Assembly: GCA_001599815.1 (NCBI GenBank)
Contig: BCIA01000006.1
Location: 3,288,961 to 3,352,960 of the forward strand
Length of the DNA: 64,000 nucleotides
Direction: 5' to 3'
From: Furcasterigmium furcatum
Lineage: Eukaryota > Ascomycota > Sordariomycetes > Glomerellales > Plectosphaerellaceae
A program made the translations under genes and the position numbers. The first letter of the stretch is position 1, and every line of letters begins with the position of its first letter. The notes below the pieces were generated by a model. It was not told the DNA's origin, did no database searches, and saw only the letters and a program-made list of their open reading frames with translations. Positions 45,349 through 56,777 of this stretch are shown here, in pieces.

Positions 45349-47507
45349 ATGGCTATCCCCGAAAAGTACAAGTCGCCTCCCCAGGCGCCGCCGGTCTTCA
45401 CCGGCACCAAGGAGTCCATCGTCTCCGACGCGAAGAAGATCTGCGATACCACCCGCACCCTGCTCGACAAGCTCGTCGCCGATGTCTCCGCCGACAAGGC
45501 CAAGTTCCAGAGCGTCCTGGCCCCCGTCACCGCCGACGAGAACGAGGCTGCCCTCGAGGCCCGCATTCTCGGCTTCTACCAGTACGTTGCCGGCGCTGCC
45601 GAGCTGCGTGAGGCGTCCACCGAGGCCGACAAGCTCATGGACGAGTTCGGCATCGAGTGCGCCATGCGCGAGGACGTCTTCAAGCTCGTCGATGCTGTCC
45701 ACTCCCGCAAGGACTCGGAGACCCTCGATCCCGAGAGCCTGCGCCTGCTCGACAAGGAGCGCAAGGGCTACATCAAGTTCGGTCTTGGTCTCCCGGCCGG
45801 CCCTCAGCGCGATCGCTTCAAGGAGATCAAGAAGAGGCTCAGTCAGATCCAGATTGAGTTCCAGCGCAACCTGAACGAGGAGACTGGCGGCATCTGGTTC
45901 ACCAAGGAGGAGCTGGACGGTGTTCCTTCCGATGTCGTCGAGGGCCTCGAGAAGGGCAAGGACGACAACGAGGGCAAGGTCAAGCTGACCTTCAAGTACC
46001 CCGACCTGTTCCCTGCCCTCAAGTTCGCCAAGAACGCCGACACGAGACGGAAGGTGTTCATTGATAACGAGAATAAGTGCAACCAGAACGTGCCGCTGTT
46101 TGAGGAGGCCATCCTCCTGCGAGACGAGGCCGCTCGCATGCTCGGGTACCCCAACCACGCCCAGCTGCGCATCGAGGACAAGATGGCCAAGGACACCAAG
46201 ACTGTTGATGACTTCCTTGCCGATTTGAAGAGCCGTCTTACGGCTGGTGGCGCCAAGGAGGTTGAGCACCTGCTGGAGCTCAAGAAGAAGGATCTCGGCG
46301 CTCGTGGCGTCTCTTTCGACGGCAACTACTACCTGTGGGACCACAAGTTCTATGACCGTTTGATGATTGAGGAGGAGTACAGCATCGACGAGACCAAGAT
46401 TGCCGAGTACTTCCCCATTACACCGACCATCAACGGCATGCTGAAGATCTTCGAGGAGCTCCTCGGCTTCGTTTTCGTCGAGATCAAGCCTGAGGACCGT
46501 GGTGCCCTGAGCCCTACGGGCAAGGCCGAAGACATTGCGTGGCACCAGGACGTCGTGCTCTTCAGCGTGTGGGACGACGCCTCCGAGGGCGATGGGTTTG
46601 TCGGATACCTGTATCTCGACCTGCACCCGCGCCCTGGCAAGTACGGTCACGCTGCCAACTTCAACCTCCAGCCGGGCTTCCTCTACGAGAACGGAACCCG
46701 CCGGTATCCCGCCACGGCTCTGGTCTGCAACTTCAGCAAGCCCACCCAGACCAAGCCCTCGCTCCTCAAGCACGACGAGGTCGTGACCCTCTTCCACGAG
46801 CTCGGCCACGGCATCCACGATCTTGCCGGTCGCACCAAGTACAGCCGGTTCCATGGTACCAGCACGGTTAGGGACTTTGTTGAGGCACCCTCGCAGATGT
46901 TGGAGAACTGGTGCTGGACGCCTAGCGTGCTCAAGTCCCTCTCCAACCACTACGAGAGCGGCGAGAAGATCCCGGATGACCTGATTGAGAAGCTGCTGTC
47001 CACCAAGCACGTCAACTCTGCTCTGTTCAACCTCCGCCAGCTGCACTTTGGCATCTTCGATATGACCATCCACACGCCCAAGAGCCACGACGAGGCGAAG
47101 GCGCTCCAGCTTTCCAAGCTGTACAACGAGCTGCGCAGCGAGATCTGCGGCCTCAAGGGCCCTGAGATCGAGGGCGCCAAGGCGTGAGTACACGTTCTTT
47201 TTGATAATGCGAGGTTCCTTGCTAACTTGCGAACAGCGACTGGGGCAACGGCCAGGCCTGCTTCGGCCATCTCATCGGCGGTTACGATGCCGGATACTAC
47301 GGATACCTCTTCTCCGAGGTGTACTCGACCGACATGTTCTACAGCGTCTTCAAGTCCAACCCCATGGATGGCAAGGAGGGCCGCCGTTACCGCCACACCG
47401 TTTTGGAGAAGGGCGGCAGCCAGGACGAGATGAAGTCACTGGAGGAGTTCCTTGGCCGTCATCCCAGCACCGAGGCCTTCTACAAGGAGCTCGGGATTAC
47501 TCAGTAG
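45349..47507 (+). CDS. PRD1: M3 family metalloendopeptidase (saccharolysin / thimet oligopeptidase-like)
   Basis: A zinc oligopeptidase of the cytosol or mitochondrial intermembrane space that cleaves short peptides. About 701 residues from two exons, 45349-47183 and 47237-47507. The zinc motif HELGH lies at about residues 483-487 and the third ligand Glu in FVEAPSQMLENW near 512. Other family landmarks are YLYLDLHPRPGKYGHAA, the Tyr/His region around RFHGTSTVRDF, and GHLIGGYDAGYYGYLFSEVY in the C-terminal part. The start ATG has an excellent context (CCGCCACCATGG). No stop separates it from an upstream open stretch with a hydrophobic segment, so a longer form cannot be excluded. The length (701) fits saccharolysin (712 in yeast). 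Confidence 0.95.
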
Positions 47508-47948
47508 ATGGTCGGGCGATAGCCTGCTAGAGTAGAATTCGATGCGACTGTCTTGCTGAAATAGCAGTGGCTGCGTCTCAATGACAAGCGATTTGATTTC
47601 AATGCCGAGAGGCGACCACGGTGGATCAGCCACCACGGTGTGCCACAGGGAACCCACACCCCGCTAGACCCACTTGAGTTGAATGTAAACAAACACGGGC
47701 GCCTGCACTTCACCCGAGCTCCAACATCGGAGATCTTGAATTGTTGCGCAACCGTCAACTTCGTCCTTCCGCCAAAGGCCCAGCATCTTCCTTTCTTGAC
47801 ACATGCTTTGGCGCTTTTGACTTGTTTGTTCTCGTCTCAATGGCTGTAAACCAATAACGACCGCGACTTCCCACTATCTTACGCGTTTCTTTCCACGTTC
47901 TCAACACGAAATCCCATCGCATCGGCCCCTCGCAAAGCCGCCGTCACG
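47508..47948. other. Intergenic, M3 peptidase to BIR1
   Basis: 441 bp of 3' flank and promoter between two genes on the same strand. The last 150 bases are pyrimidine-rich. No feature recognised. Confidence 0.5.
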
Positions 47949-50643
47949 ATGGCTGACACGATCAGTCCCGAATGCACCTACGAAGGGCGCCTCGCCTCCT
48001 TCAAGAAACCCGCGCCGGGCGTCAAGCGACGCGGCTCTGCCGCCAGCGGGCGCGGCACCAAGGGCGGCAACCTGACCTGGCCGCACGCGAAGTTCCTGCC
48101 CGCGGAGCAGCTGGCGCGCGCCGGCTTCTCCTGGAAGCCGTCGGCGGAATACCCGGACAACGTGTGCTGCTTCATCTGCGAGAAGAACCTCGGCGGCTGG
48201 GAGAGCGGCGATAATGCGCTGGACGAGCACATCAAGCACGCGCCGCAGTGCGGATGGGCGATCGTCGCGGCCATTGAGGCCGGTTATGGCGGGTATCCGA
48301 GGATGGACCCGGGCGAGGCTGGCATGATCGAGGCAAGGAAGGCTACCTTCGCTGGGAGGTGGCCTCATGAAGGGAAGAGGGGGTGGAAGTGCAAGGTCAA
48401 GCAGGTGAGTATCCGCGGCCCCTGGACAGAAGAGATTGTTTTGCTGACATGTCTGCAGCTTGCCGAGGCCGGGTGGAAGTGGACGCCAACACTGGAATAT
48501 GATGACATGGCGACGTGCACGTACTGCGATTTGATGTTGGATGGATGGGAGCAAGGCGACAAGCCACTGTAAGTCGTCCCTGGGATCTTGATGGAGATGT
48601 CCATAGCTGACGATATCTAGCGATGAGCACAAGAAGCGATCACCCGACTGCCCTTTCTTCGCCCTGATGGAAGAGCACAAGCCCCTGCGGAAGGCTAAGG
48701 GCAAGGGAGGCAGGACTTCCAAGGCATCTCGCGCCTCTGTCCAGTCCGTCACGCAGATGGACCTCGACAACACGACCATGGGAGACGATGCCCCGGCTGA
48801 ATTCGACGATACGGTCATGACGACTGCTTCCGCGGCCGGTACCAAGAAGGGACGTGCGAAGAAGGCCACAACTGCAAAGGGTCGCAAGACCAAAGCGAAG
48901 AAAGATGAGCCTATCGAGGTGGAGGACGACCCCATCGCCGAAGAGGAGCCGCCGCCACCGCCGCCCAAGCCGACAAGGGGCCGCAAGCGTGGCAGCGATG
49001 CTATCGAGGACTCCGTTATGACCAACGCCGAGGCACCCGCCCCCAAGAAGCGCGCCACCAAGGCGCGGGCTAGTCGCACAGTCGATAACTCTGTGGTGGA
49101 AGAATCGCACATGGATGTCGACTCCGTCGAGCCTGCGCCAAAGGCGAAGGCTAGGAAGCCTGCAAGGGCATCCAACACGCGTAAGGCATCGGGCAAATCA
49201 TCTCGGTCCAACGCGTCCATCGCCTCCGTGCAAACGGCACCTGGAGCTTTCCCCGACGATGACGAGATTGACAGGCAGCTCGAGGCTGACTTGGAGCGTC
49301 CGTTGACCGACGACGAGGACATGATGCACGACTCGGACTCCGAGAGGAAGAAAGCGGACGTCAAGTCAAAGGCGAAGAAGGGTCAGTCACTGAAGAACGC
49401 GACGGGGAGCGAGGGCTCCAAGATTTGGCTCGACTCAAATCACGAGGTTGACGACGCCGAGGTGGAGGAAGACCTACAGAGGCTCGAGGAGCAGCTTGCC
49501 TCTGAACAGGCTGCCGCTGCCGCCGCCAAGGCAGAAGAGGAAGACATCGTCGTACCCAAGAAGGGCCGCAAAACTGGAGGAACTCGCAAGGTCTCGAAGC
49601 CGACCAAGGCACAGAAGGCCAAGGAGGCTGAAGAGGCAGCTGCGCGAGCGGCGCAAGAAGAAGCAGAGTGTGCTGCGCAAGAGGAGGCGGAGCGTGCTGA
49701 AGCTGAAGCCGAGTCCGAGCGACTAAGACAGGAGCAGCTGGAGATCCCTGAAGGCGAAGATGACGACGAAGAGGTTTCTCTGGTCCCCGAGCCCAGCCCC
49801 TTGAAAGAGGAGGACGCCAGCACCGCAACAGTCGCCAGGCACACGGAGAAGCCCCGAACCAGCACCGGCCGGAAGCGCGGACGTCCTTCCAAGGCGGACA
49901 TTGCTGCCCGTCTTTCAGCACAGCAGGCAGAGCTTGAGAAGTCACGGGCGGCCGAGGCGGAAGCCGAAGAGACTGTGCAGATTGCTCCTCGCGACACGGT
50001 CGAGCCAGACTCTTTCGCCTCTGCCCAGGAGTCCCCTGAGCCCGCTGCTCCCACTCCCCCGCCCAAGCCGATGCCGGTTCGCAAGGACAAGTCTCTGCCT
50101 CCCCCGCCGTCTCCCGCGCCTCCTCCATCCGTGCAGAGGCACATGCAGCACATTCCCTCGACTCCCCGCCATCAGGCATCGCCCGTGCAGTCCGCGCGAC
50201 AAGCGGCCGTCTCTCCGTCGCCGTCGCCACAGGCATCTGATGCGGAGAACCAGCCTCCTTCCGCCCGGCCGGCCCCCGCGACTCAGAAGCGCGTGGCGCT
50301 CGCCGCGATCGCCGCGACGCCGGCACGCACTGGATCGCCATCCAAGCGTAACGTGGTCGCCGGGCTGCGCAGCACAACACCCTGGACGGCGGTCGACCTG
50401 GACATGGTCCTCGGCTCGCCCAGCAAGGCCGACGCGGACAAGGAGAACGGGATGGAGCGGTTCCTCGCGCGGGGCGGCGACCTGACGAGCCCGGAGAAGC
50501 GCATGACGGTCGAGCAGTGGATCTACTACAACGCCGAGCAGGTGGAGAGGAAGCTCAAGCACGAGTGCGAGGGCATGGTGAGCAAGTTCGAGCGGGAGGG
50601 GACGCGGGCGATGAACGTGCTCGAGGGGATGATTGTGGATTAG
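47949..50643 (+). CDS. BIR1: Survivin-like BIR protein, Bir1 (chromosomal passenger complex)
   Basis: 862 residues from three exons, 47949-48404, 48459-48568, 48621-50643. Two BIR domains lie in residues 1-215. The first has zinc ligands in CCFICEKNLGGWESGD and DEHIKHAPQC; the second in TCTYCDLMLDGWEQGD and DEHKKRSPDC. After the BIR domains comes a 580-residue low-complexity region with basic Lys-rich tracts, acidic tracts and a Glu/Ala-rich coiled-coil-like segment (around 530-580). The last 90 residues (TPWTAVDLDMVLGSP, then helical MTVEQWIYYNAEQVERK) are conserved in shape with fungal Bir1 ends and likely bind the other passenger subunits. Known Bir1 targets Aurora kinase to centromeres. 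Intron phases agree. Confidence 0.92.
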
Positions 50644-51407
50644 ACGGGGCCGCGGGCGTTGGACGATGCCCCGTGATGATGACACTCGGGTCGGTACTAC
50701 TGCAAACTGTTTGAGGCTCCGGGACTGGATGGACTAGGGGCGTTGTTAGGGTAATGATGCATTTGGGTTGATGCCCGGGAATACATGATGACTTTTTGTT
50801 CGGCTGCGTCACTCAACACACGAGTCTATGATGTATCCGAGGCTGGGATCAGGGAACGAGCAGCGGGCGTCACCGGAGACGGGCGGAGGTTGCCGGTTCA
50901 TGGATCTTGAAGGGAAGATATACTTGATATGGCGGGCTGCCTCGGACACGAGGCGTGTGCGATGCGTGTGGTGATAAGACGTGGCGTGGTGCCACCGGCA
51001 GATCACCCGACAGGGGGCGTCCGCACTGCCGGGAATAACGGCGGTTTTGCAGACATCGTGCCTGGATTCTAATTGTCTATTGCTCGATGGGACAAGTCAG
51101 CCTCATTGACCCAGGGCAGTCGTAATGGGGTGTTCATAATTCTACAGCTTCAACTTGGCCATGGTGTTGTCTGGTGACGGAAAAGGGGGCGAGTATACAA
51201 GGCCTCTCCGTTTCGCTGGCGGCCACGTGAAGATCAATACCATGGAATTCTGTGACCAACGTCTCTGCCTTGACACCGGCTTAGTCTTCGGCCTCGCTAT
51301 GCATGCAATATTTTCATCCAGTCCCCCCAGATGAGAAGACATGCTGCCCCCTCGAAGAGAAGATGTGACGGAGCCAACTCAGGGGCGGCGTATAGATTAT
51401 GTAAGCA

Positions 51408-51437
51408 CTGTTGGAGCTGTTGGAGCTGTTGGAGCCC
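51408..51437 (+). repeat. 9-bp tandem repeat, three copies
   Basis: CTGTTGGAG occurs three times in direct succession, ending against CCCAAC. A short microsatellite-scale repeat of no known role. Confidence 0.55.
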
Positions 51438-52072
51438 AACGGCCCTTTGTCCCTTGCACCCGGCCGGCCAGCGCCGTCTCGTTTACCACAACCAACCACC
51501 AAGACCCGGCACCTCCGCCTATCTATTTATCCTTCTACATCTCCAATTCCATCAATGTCCCAATTGATTACATGCGGGCTTGGCCACGTCGGCGGGCCCC
51601 ATTCGGATACTGCATCGCGGCGCACGCATTTCAGCTGCTCTGTGGCGAGCTGAGCTGACTGACCCCTTGAATCTGCCCGGCGGCCCCTGGCCTACCGGAT
51701 CTCGCATTTGACAGTTCCCCTGCATCTCGATTCCTCGAAGGGGAAATACATCGGCATCTCCATACGCCTTGGTCGCTCTAGCCGAGCTGACACCTAGCAC
51801 CACACCGCCGCGACAAGACCGCCGGCAGGGCACTGACTGCCCTTTCGCGAGACCCGACAGGGACTCCCCGTGTGACGAGCCTCAAGCATCAGGAGATTGT
51901 CACCGCGGCGTCACGTTATTGGAGGCTCCGCTTCGGCATCCGGCATCCATCCCGGGGCTCAGCTGTCCCGTCGATTCGGCCCTCACATCTCGCTTCATGC
52001 ACCGCCGTACTTGCAATCCACTGGTCGGCCGATGCGATCACCCGTCCACGTCCACGTATTCTGATCTCGTCG

Positions 52073-52080
52073 TATAAATA
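52073..52080 (+). promoter_or_regulatory. TATA box of F-box gene
   Basis: TATAAATA 87 nt before the start codon, a good distance for a fungal TATA-driven gene with a short leader. Confidence 0.5.
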
Positions 52081-52166
52081 TGCCCACGCCCGCGTCGGCG
52101 CCGGGGCCTATCCGACTGTCCCGTTGCTAGACAAGAGCCCGTATCTCACCAAATCTTTGCCTTATC

Positions 52167-53123
52167 ATGTCTTTACACAATATGTCCGGGCTCCACCCGG
52201 TCGACTTGTTACCGAACGAGGTGCGCTGCCTCCGTTTCATCTCACCGTCATGACGAGACATCCCACTCTCTGGACCATCGTGCTGACACCCACCCAGATC
52301 CTCGATGCCGTCTTCGCAGCGCTGCCCGCACGCGCCCTTCTCCCCATGACCCTCGTCTGCCGCCGCTTCCACGACGTTGTCACGTCAACCCTCAAGCTGC
52401 GGCTTCTCCAGACCGCAGACCTCGACCGCCATGACCTGATGCTCGAGTGCTACCCCCCGAGCGCCAAGCTTACCACCCCCTCGCTGTCCTGCCGCTATCA
52501 CGGGATGGGTCTTCTCAGCGACTCGCCGACGCCCCAGAAGTCGTCCGACGACTGGGACCTCGGCGACCTGAGGGAAGTCTACTCCCGCTTCCACCCGCGG
52601 CAAGCGGACGGCGGCGAGGGGTGGGACGAGCCGATGCCCACGCAAGACGTCTTCCTCGACGACGCCGAGCTGTTCACCCAGCTCTGCGCGTCGACGAGCA
52701 TCGTCAAGTGCGGGCCCAGGCCGGGGCTGTACGTAGCACATAACGACATCGGGGATGGCGTCGTGCGCGTCTGGAGGGATTGGCTGGCACGAGCGGCGGG
52801 AGGTGAGTTGTCAGCCGGCAACAGGGGAGACGAGGACGTGCTGTGGACGGACCATCGAAGGAACGTCGGCGTGCGGTTTAGCGTGTGCCGCGCCGCCGAG
52901 CAGGCACAGGCGGAACACTTGCTCGTATCGAGCGAGGAGCCGCCTGTCGAATACACGCTGCAGTATGAGGGTGGGTGCTTTTTTTCTTGCGAGGCAAGGT
53001 TATGAGGCTGACATGTCGGCAGAGGTACTGGTCCGCACGAGCCGGGTATTACTGGCCATGGAACGGTCTGCAGTCAAGGAGGACGCGCACAGAGGTAAAG
53101 CAGTCGTCATAGCTTCTTATTGA
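52167..53123 (+). CDS. F-box domain protein
   Basis: 275 residues from three exons, 52167-52220, 52298-52970, 53023-53123. The first splice (donor GTGCGC, branch CTGAC, acceptor CACCCAG) joins DLLPNE to ILDAVFAALPARALLPMTLV and CRRFHDVV, which is the F-box (residues about 11-48) as in LPxEILxxIFxxLxxxxLxxxxxVCRxF. F-box proteins recruit substrates to SCF ubiquitin ligases through Skp1. The rest has a Trp-rich middle and the end EEVLVRTSRVLLAMERSAV to GKAVVIASY, a pattern typical of fungal F-box proteins with a conserved C-terminus. The substrate is unknown. Without the first intron the F-box would lose its LPNE part. Confidence 0.82.
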
Positions 53124-53842
53124 GGTGGTGGAGAGAAGGTTGCTGAAACCAAGAAAGAGGTGGAGGATGCCTGTCGGAAACGGCCTGTCGCCTACCCACG
53201 ACGAACGATCAAGAGACAGCACATCAGCCTCGGCTGGAAACTGGGGACGTGGGCGTGAAGATTGAAGATTTGTCGAGTTCTCTGACCTTGCAATAGGATC
53301 ACTTGTGGAGGTCGTGGGCAAGCGCAGCCTGCCCATCGAAGCTTTCATCATGTCGGCCATCTTCCCCAGCCACCCGGCGTACCTCCGACCTGGCGCTGTT
53401 GTCGCCTAGGTACCTGGCTGATACTTATTCGGTCGACTTGGAGAAGTTACGTTTCTCAACAACGAGTATGCATTTTCGGCGTTTCATGGGGCAAGGGACC
53501 TGGGGCCTGGACTCGTTTTGGGAACAATGGACGGACGTATCCCGGGCGTTTTGGTGGTGGTGGAATCACGGGGTGGCTTGAGGCAGGTGGTGTTCAACGC
53601 CTGCAATTCAGAGCCTCCCGCAGGCTCTGTGTTCTCTGGCGATGTGAGCACGCCGTGTCTAACTCTGCCCGGTATCAGTTTTTATGTTCACCACATTTCA
53701 AGCCTACAGGCGCAAAGAGTCATCTGACGGTACGCCACAGCAAACTCTTTTGATATTCATACTCGCCCCTCACAGATCTACTCTTGTAAACGCTGCAGTG
53801 GCTGACTTTTAAGAAGGGCTACCGCCCGGATCGCACCTCTCG
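53124..53842. other. Intergenic region (0.7 kb)
   Basis: It lies between the F-box gene and the HNH gene on the same strand. Open frames such as 53303-53581 have no family resemblance. Nothing recognised. Confidence 0.45.
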
Positions 53843-55317
53843 ATGCGTGTCTCTCTCCCAGCCACTTCACCGGGGGTTCTCCCAGGCAATCTTTGGTTCA
53901 AGTTGACGAGGTCTTTGCCCTATCCCATGAATTTCTTTCACTCGATAGACGAGGAACTCGAGCCTCGCCTTGAAAATGCCTGCGAGGTCCGCAGGATCAT
54001 CAGGAAATCAGGGGTGAGCCCTCATGGGAACTCACCTCCTATTTCCTCGGCGGTATTGCGTCCCTGCCCAAGTCCGCCCTGGATGATTTCTTCGACTGCC
54101 AAGAGGGTCGCCAGTCGCTTCTGGTGCACCACCTGGGCCGTTTACCGTCACTTACCCGCTACTGTGAGCCTTGATTTCCCCCTCTCCTCGCGGCATCGGA
54201 TCGCTGACAAATACCCCCAGACATCAAGGCATCGCCCAACAACATACCACCCATCACGGCACCGCGTAACAACATCCCAGTCATCAAGGCACCGCCCAAC
54301 AATACGCCGGCTGAAAACTCCGAACCGCAACGGCCACAGAAAGACCAGTCCTTGTCCGGCAAGAATGGAAAGCCCCCAAAGTGCGCAGGTGACCCTGCCC
54401 GCGACAAGCCCGGCACGCTGTCTGAGTCTGCGAAGGTAGTTGAAGCCATGCATTCTCACGGCCGAATGCTAACCTAATCTCAGTGCAAGCAACGCGACGG
54501 GCACAAGTGCGTACTCACGGGAGGTTCGACGCCAGAGGCCTGCCATATCATCCCGTTCGCCTGGACCAGGGACGAGCCGACTGCATCCTACACCGGCACA
54601 TATGACGTGCTGTTCTCCCTCCTTGCTCGGCCAGAGGCCGACGAGGAACCCCTCGACTCTGCCCTCACTTTTCGCTCACTCCGAATGGCCCGTGGTACAC
54701 ACCGCGTCTGGAACATGATCTCCCTCGACCCCAGGCTTCGCATCTTGTGGGGGAGGCACTGCTACTGGGGCTTCAGGTGGTCCGGCAAGGAGAAGATCCC
54801 GGGAACCAACAGGTCTACCGCCATCTTCGAGTTTCGGTGGCTCTACCGACCAAGGGCCGATCGCGTCCCCACGGACGGGGTTAGCATGGAGATAATCCAC
54901 GACACCCTGACCACCGTCCTCCGCAACGAGAGCTGCGCGGGGCTCGCCGTCGACCAAGGGGATATCAATGAGCACTGGATGAAGGTCCTTGCCAAGTTCT
55001 CCGTGTTCCACGGGCAGGAGGTCCGCATCGCCATGAAGGACAACGAGATTGACAAGTTCCAAGCCATGATCCGGCTCCAGTGGACGCTCGTCAACGTGGG
55101 AGCCGCCTCGGGCGCTGCGAGATACGGCGAGCTCAGCATGTACGGGGGCGTGCTCAAGCACGGGAAGCAAACTGGGGGACAGAAGGCGTCGACGACACGG
55201 ACGGGGAACGCATCGAGCCAAAGCGGGAAGGACGCATCACTCCCGAGCACACTCATCTACGACGATACGGATCGAAAAGTCGTCATTGACAAGTTCTGGA
55301 ACGAGGAGGATAATTGA
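53843..55317 (+). CDS. Fungal HNH_2-type endonuclease-like protein
   Basis: 436 residues from four exons, 53843-54013, 54073-54163, 54221-54435, 54484-55317, phases matching. The N-terminal 57 residues and exon 2 (SALDDFFDCQEGRQSLLVHH) resemble the helical lead of fungal HNH proteins. Exon 3 is a Pro/Asn-rich linker with three 10-residue repeats. Exon 4 opens with CKQRDGHKCVLTGGSTPEAC then HIIPFAW, an HNH-like core with Cys pair and AHI/CHI-Pro-type motif (catalytic His in HIIP). A long C-terminal region of unknown fold follows. Such proteins are common in plant-associated ascomycetes and expanded in copy number, usually of unknown function. The first and third introns are the least certain. 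Whether it cuts DNA is not known. Confidence 0.78.
54220..54312 (+). repeat. In-frame 30-nt repeat (10-residue unit x3)
   Basis: In the HNH gene. The units encode IKASPNNIPP, ITAPRNNIPV and IKAPPNNTPA. The unit length is 30 nt and the repeats are imperfect at both DNA and protein level, so they have diverged under coding constraint. Confidence 0.7.
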
Positions 55318-56777
55318 CAGTTTGGGGTGTCGCTTGTTGCTGACAGCATCACTTACAGCGTAGGAATAGGTGAAATCGGTGCAATACGATTGGCCCCTCA
55401 GCAGACAATACTTTACTACACTAGGTACCATTGAGAACCAAACGCATGCCGTCAGTCTACGTGATGGCTTTAGCAGCGCGGCCTGGGCGGCTTATAGATT
55501 TAATCCCCCGTCTGGCATTGACCGACAGCCACCACCTCCTCCGGCCAGCCCAGCCCCTCAACGACCCGGCATCCGACCGGGCCGAACATGATCGACTCGG
55601 AAGAATGCACGCAAGACGGCCGCGACAGCAGGTCGTTCATGTCCACCGCGGTTCGCGACGCCGATCAGGACGGGTTCGAGACCCCTGGTCAAAGCGCAGA
55701 CGACCGAACGCTGACGTCGGTGAATTTGTGAAACGCTCAGACCCCTGAAGACTTCCCGAAGAGGCACCATCCCCGCGTGCGCCGCTTGTCCTCCTGGCCG
55801 CTTTCGTCCCGTCTCCCCATGTCGGGACAGCACAATGACTCGCCCTCGCCATGCATCGGCGCAGCAGGACGGTTTCACCGGCCCTGCCATCGCAACCCAA
55901 GAACCTGTCTCGCGGTCCGAGCACGACCGGTGATGGGGACAGGGGAGCCCCCTGAGCTGTATGAGAGAACGGTGAACCACTGAACGTGGCGAGAGGTGGC
56001 AGCCCGGCTGGAGAAGGGCGACACTCCTCGTCGTCATGGCCGCTGTAATGCACAGCAAAGAGTGAAAGAATGGGTGCCACGATGGAGATCAAACGACCCC
56101 CGGCTGGATATGTTTCCCTCTCTCGCCCCTGGACGCCCGCCCGCATGAGAAACGAACCGGTCCTGCTATTGCCCGCCCTGCTCTCTTCTACCCTCCACTT
56201 CACCATCTGTCTGGCCTGTCGCATCAACGCGTAGCGTAGCAGATCATGCGTGCGCTCGCACGTCAAATCGAGAGCCCTGACCTGCCACGCAGCAGCGCTC
56301 GAACCACGGACCCGTCACCGTCACCCCGTCCACAGGCCTCCCCTCCCTGCTCGCCTGCCCTCTGATATTGGTCTGATATACCTTACCCGGCAGCGCATCG
56401 TGCACGGGGCACTCGCTCCTCAACATCTCCTCCCTCTGTCCCGCGCGCGACAGTCCCCCAAGGATCCGGGATCTTCATCCCGCTCTTCTTGACAGTTTCT
56501 CCCTTTCATTGTGTTCATTACGGTTATTTTTATCAGGATACGACGCTGCTGGGCAGGCTCAAAGGTTTGGAAATCAAACAAACAAACAACAACAAAGCCT
56601 CGCGCGTCTGGAGACGTCGAGTATTCCTTTCCAACTGCGTGCTGGCGCGCCCGCAGAAGCTGCTGGCTCAGACTCGCGCGGCTCATGACGACGGCTGGTT
56701 CTTGATTCGACGACGACGACCACACGAAGCTACGGCCTGTTTCTTTTCCTTTCGACTTATTTATTCTTCAAATCACA
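55318..56777. other. Intergenic region and 5' leader (1.5 kb)
   Basis: It lies between the HNH gene and the MFS gene. Many short overlapping frames. The last 250 bases may be a 5' leader with upstream ATGs. No gene is supported. Confidence 0.45.

Larger units (their letters stand above)
50644..52166. other. Gene-free region (1.5 kb)
   Basis: No supportable protein gene. It holds three tandem copies of a 9-base unit near 51411-51437 and the TATA box of the next gene. Confidence 0.45.

Noticed and set aside
45253..47193. 646-codon frame antisense to the M3 peptidase
   Set aside because: Leu/Val/Glu-rich mirror of a codon-biased gene, no domain.
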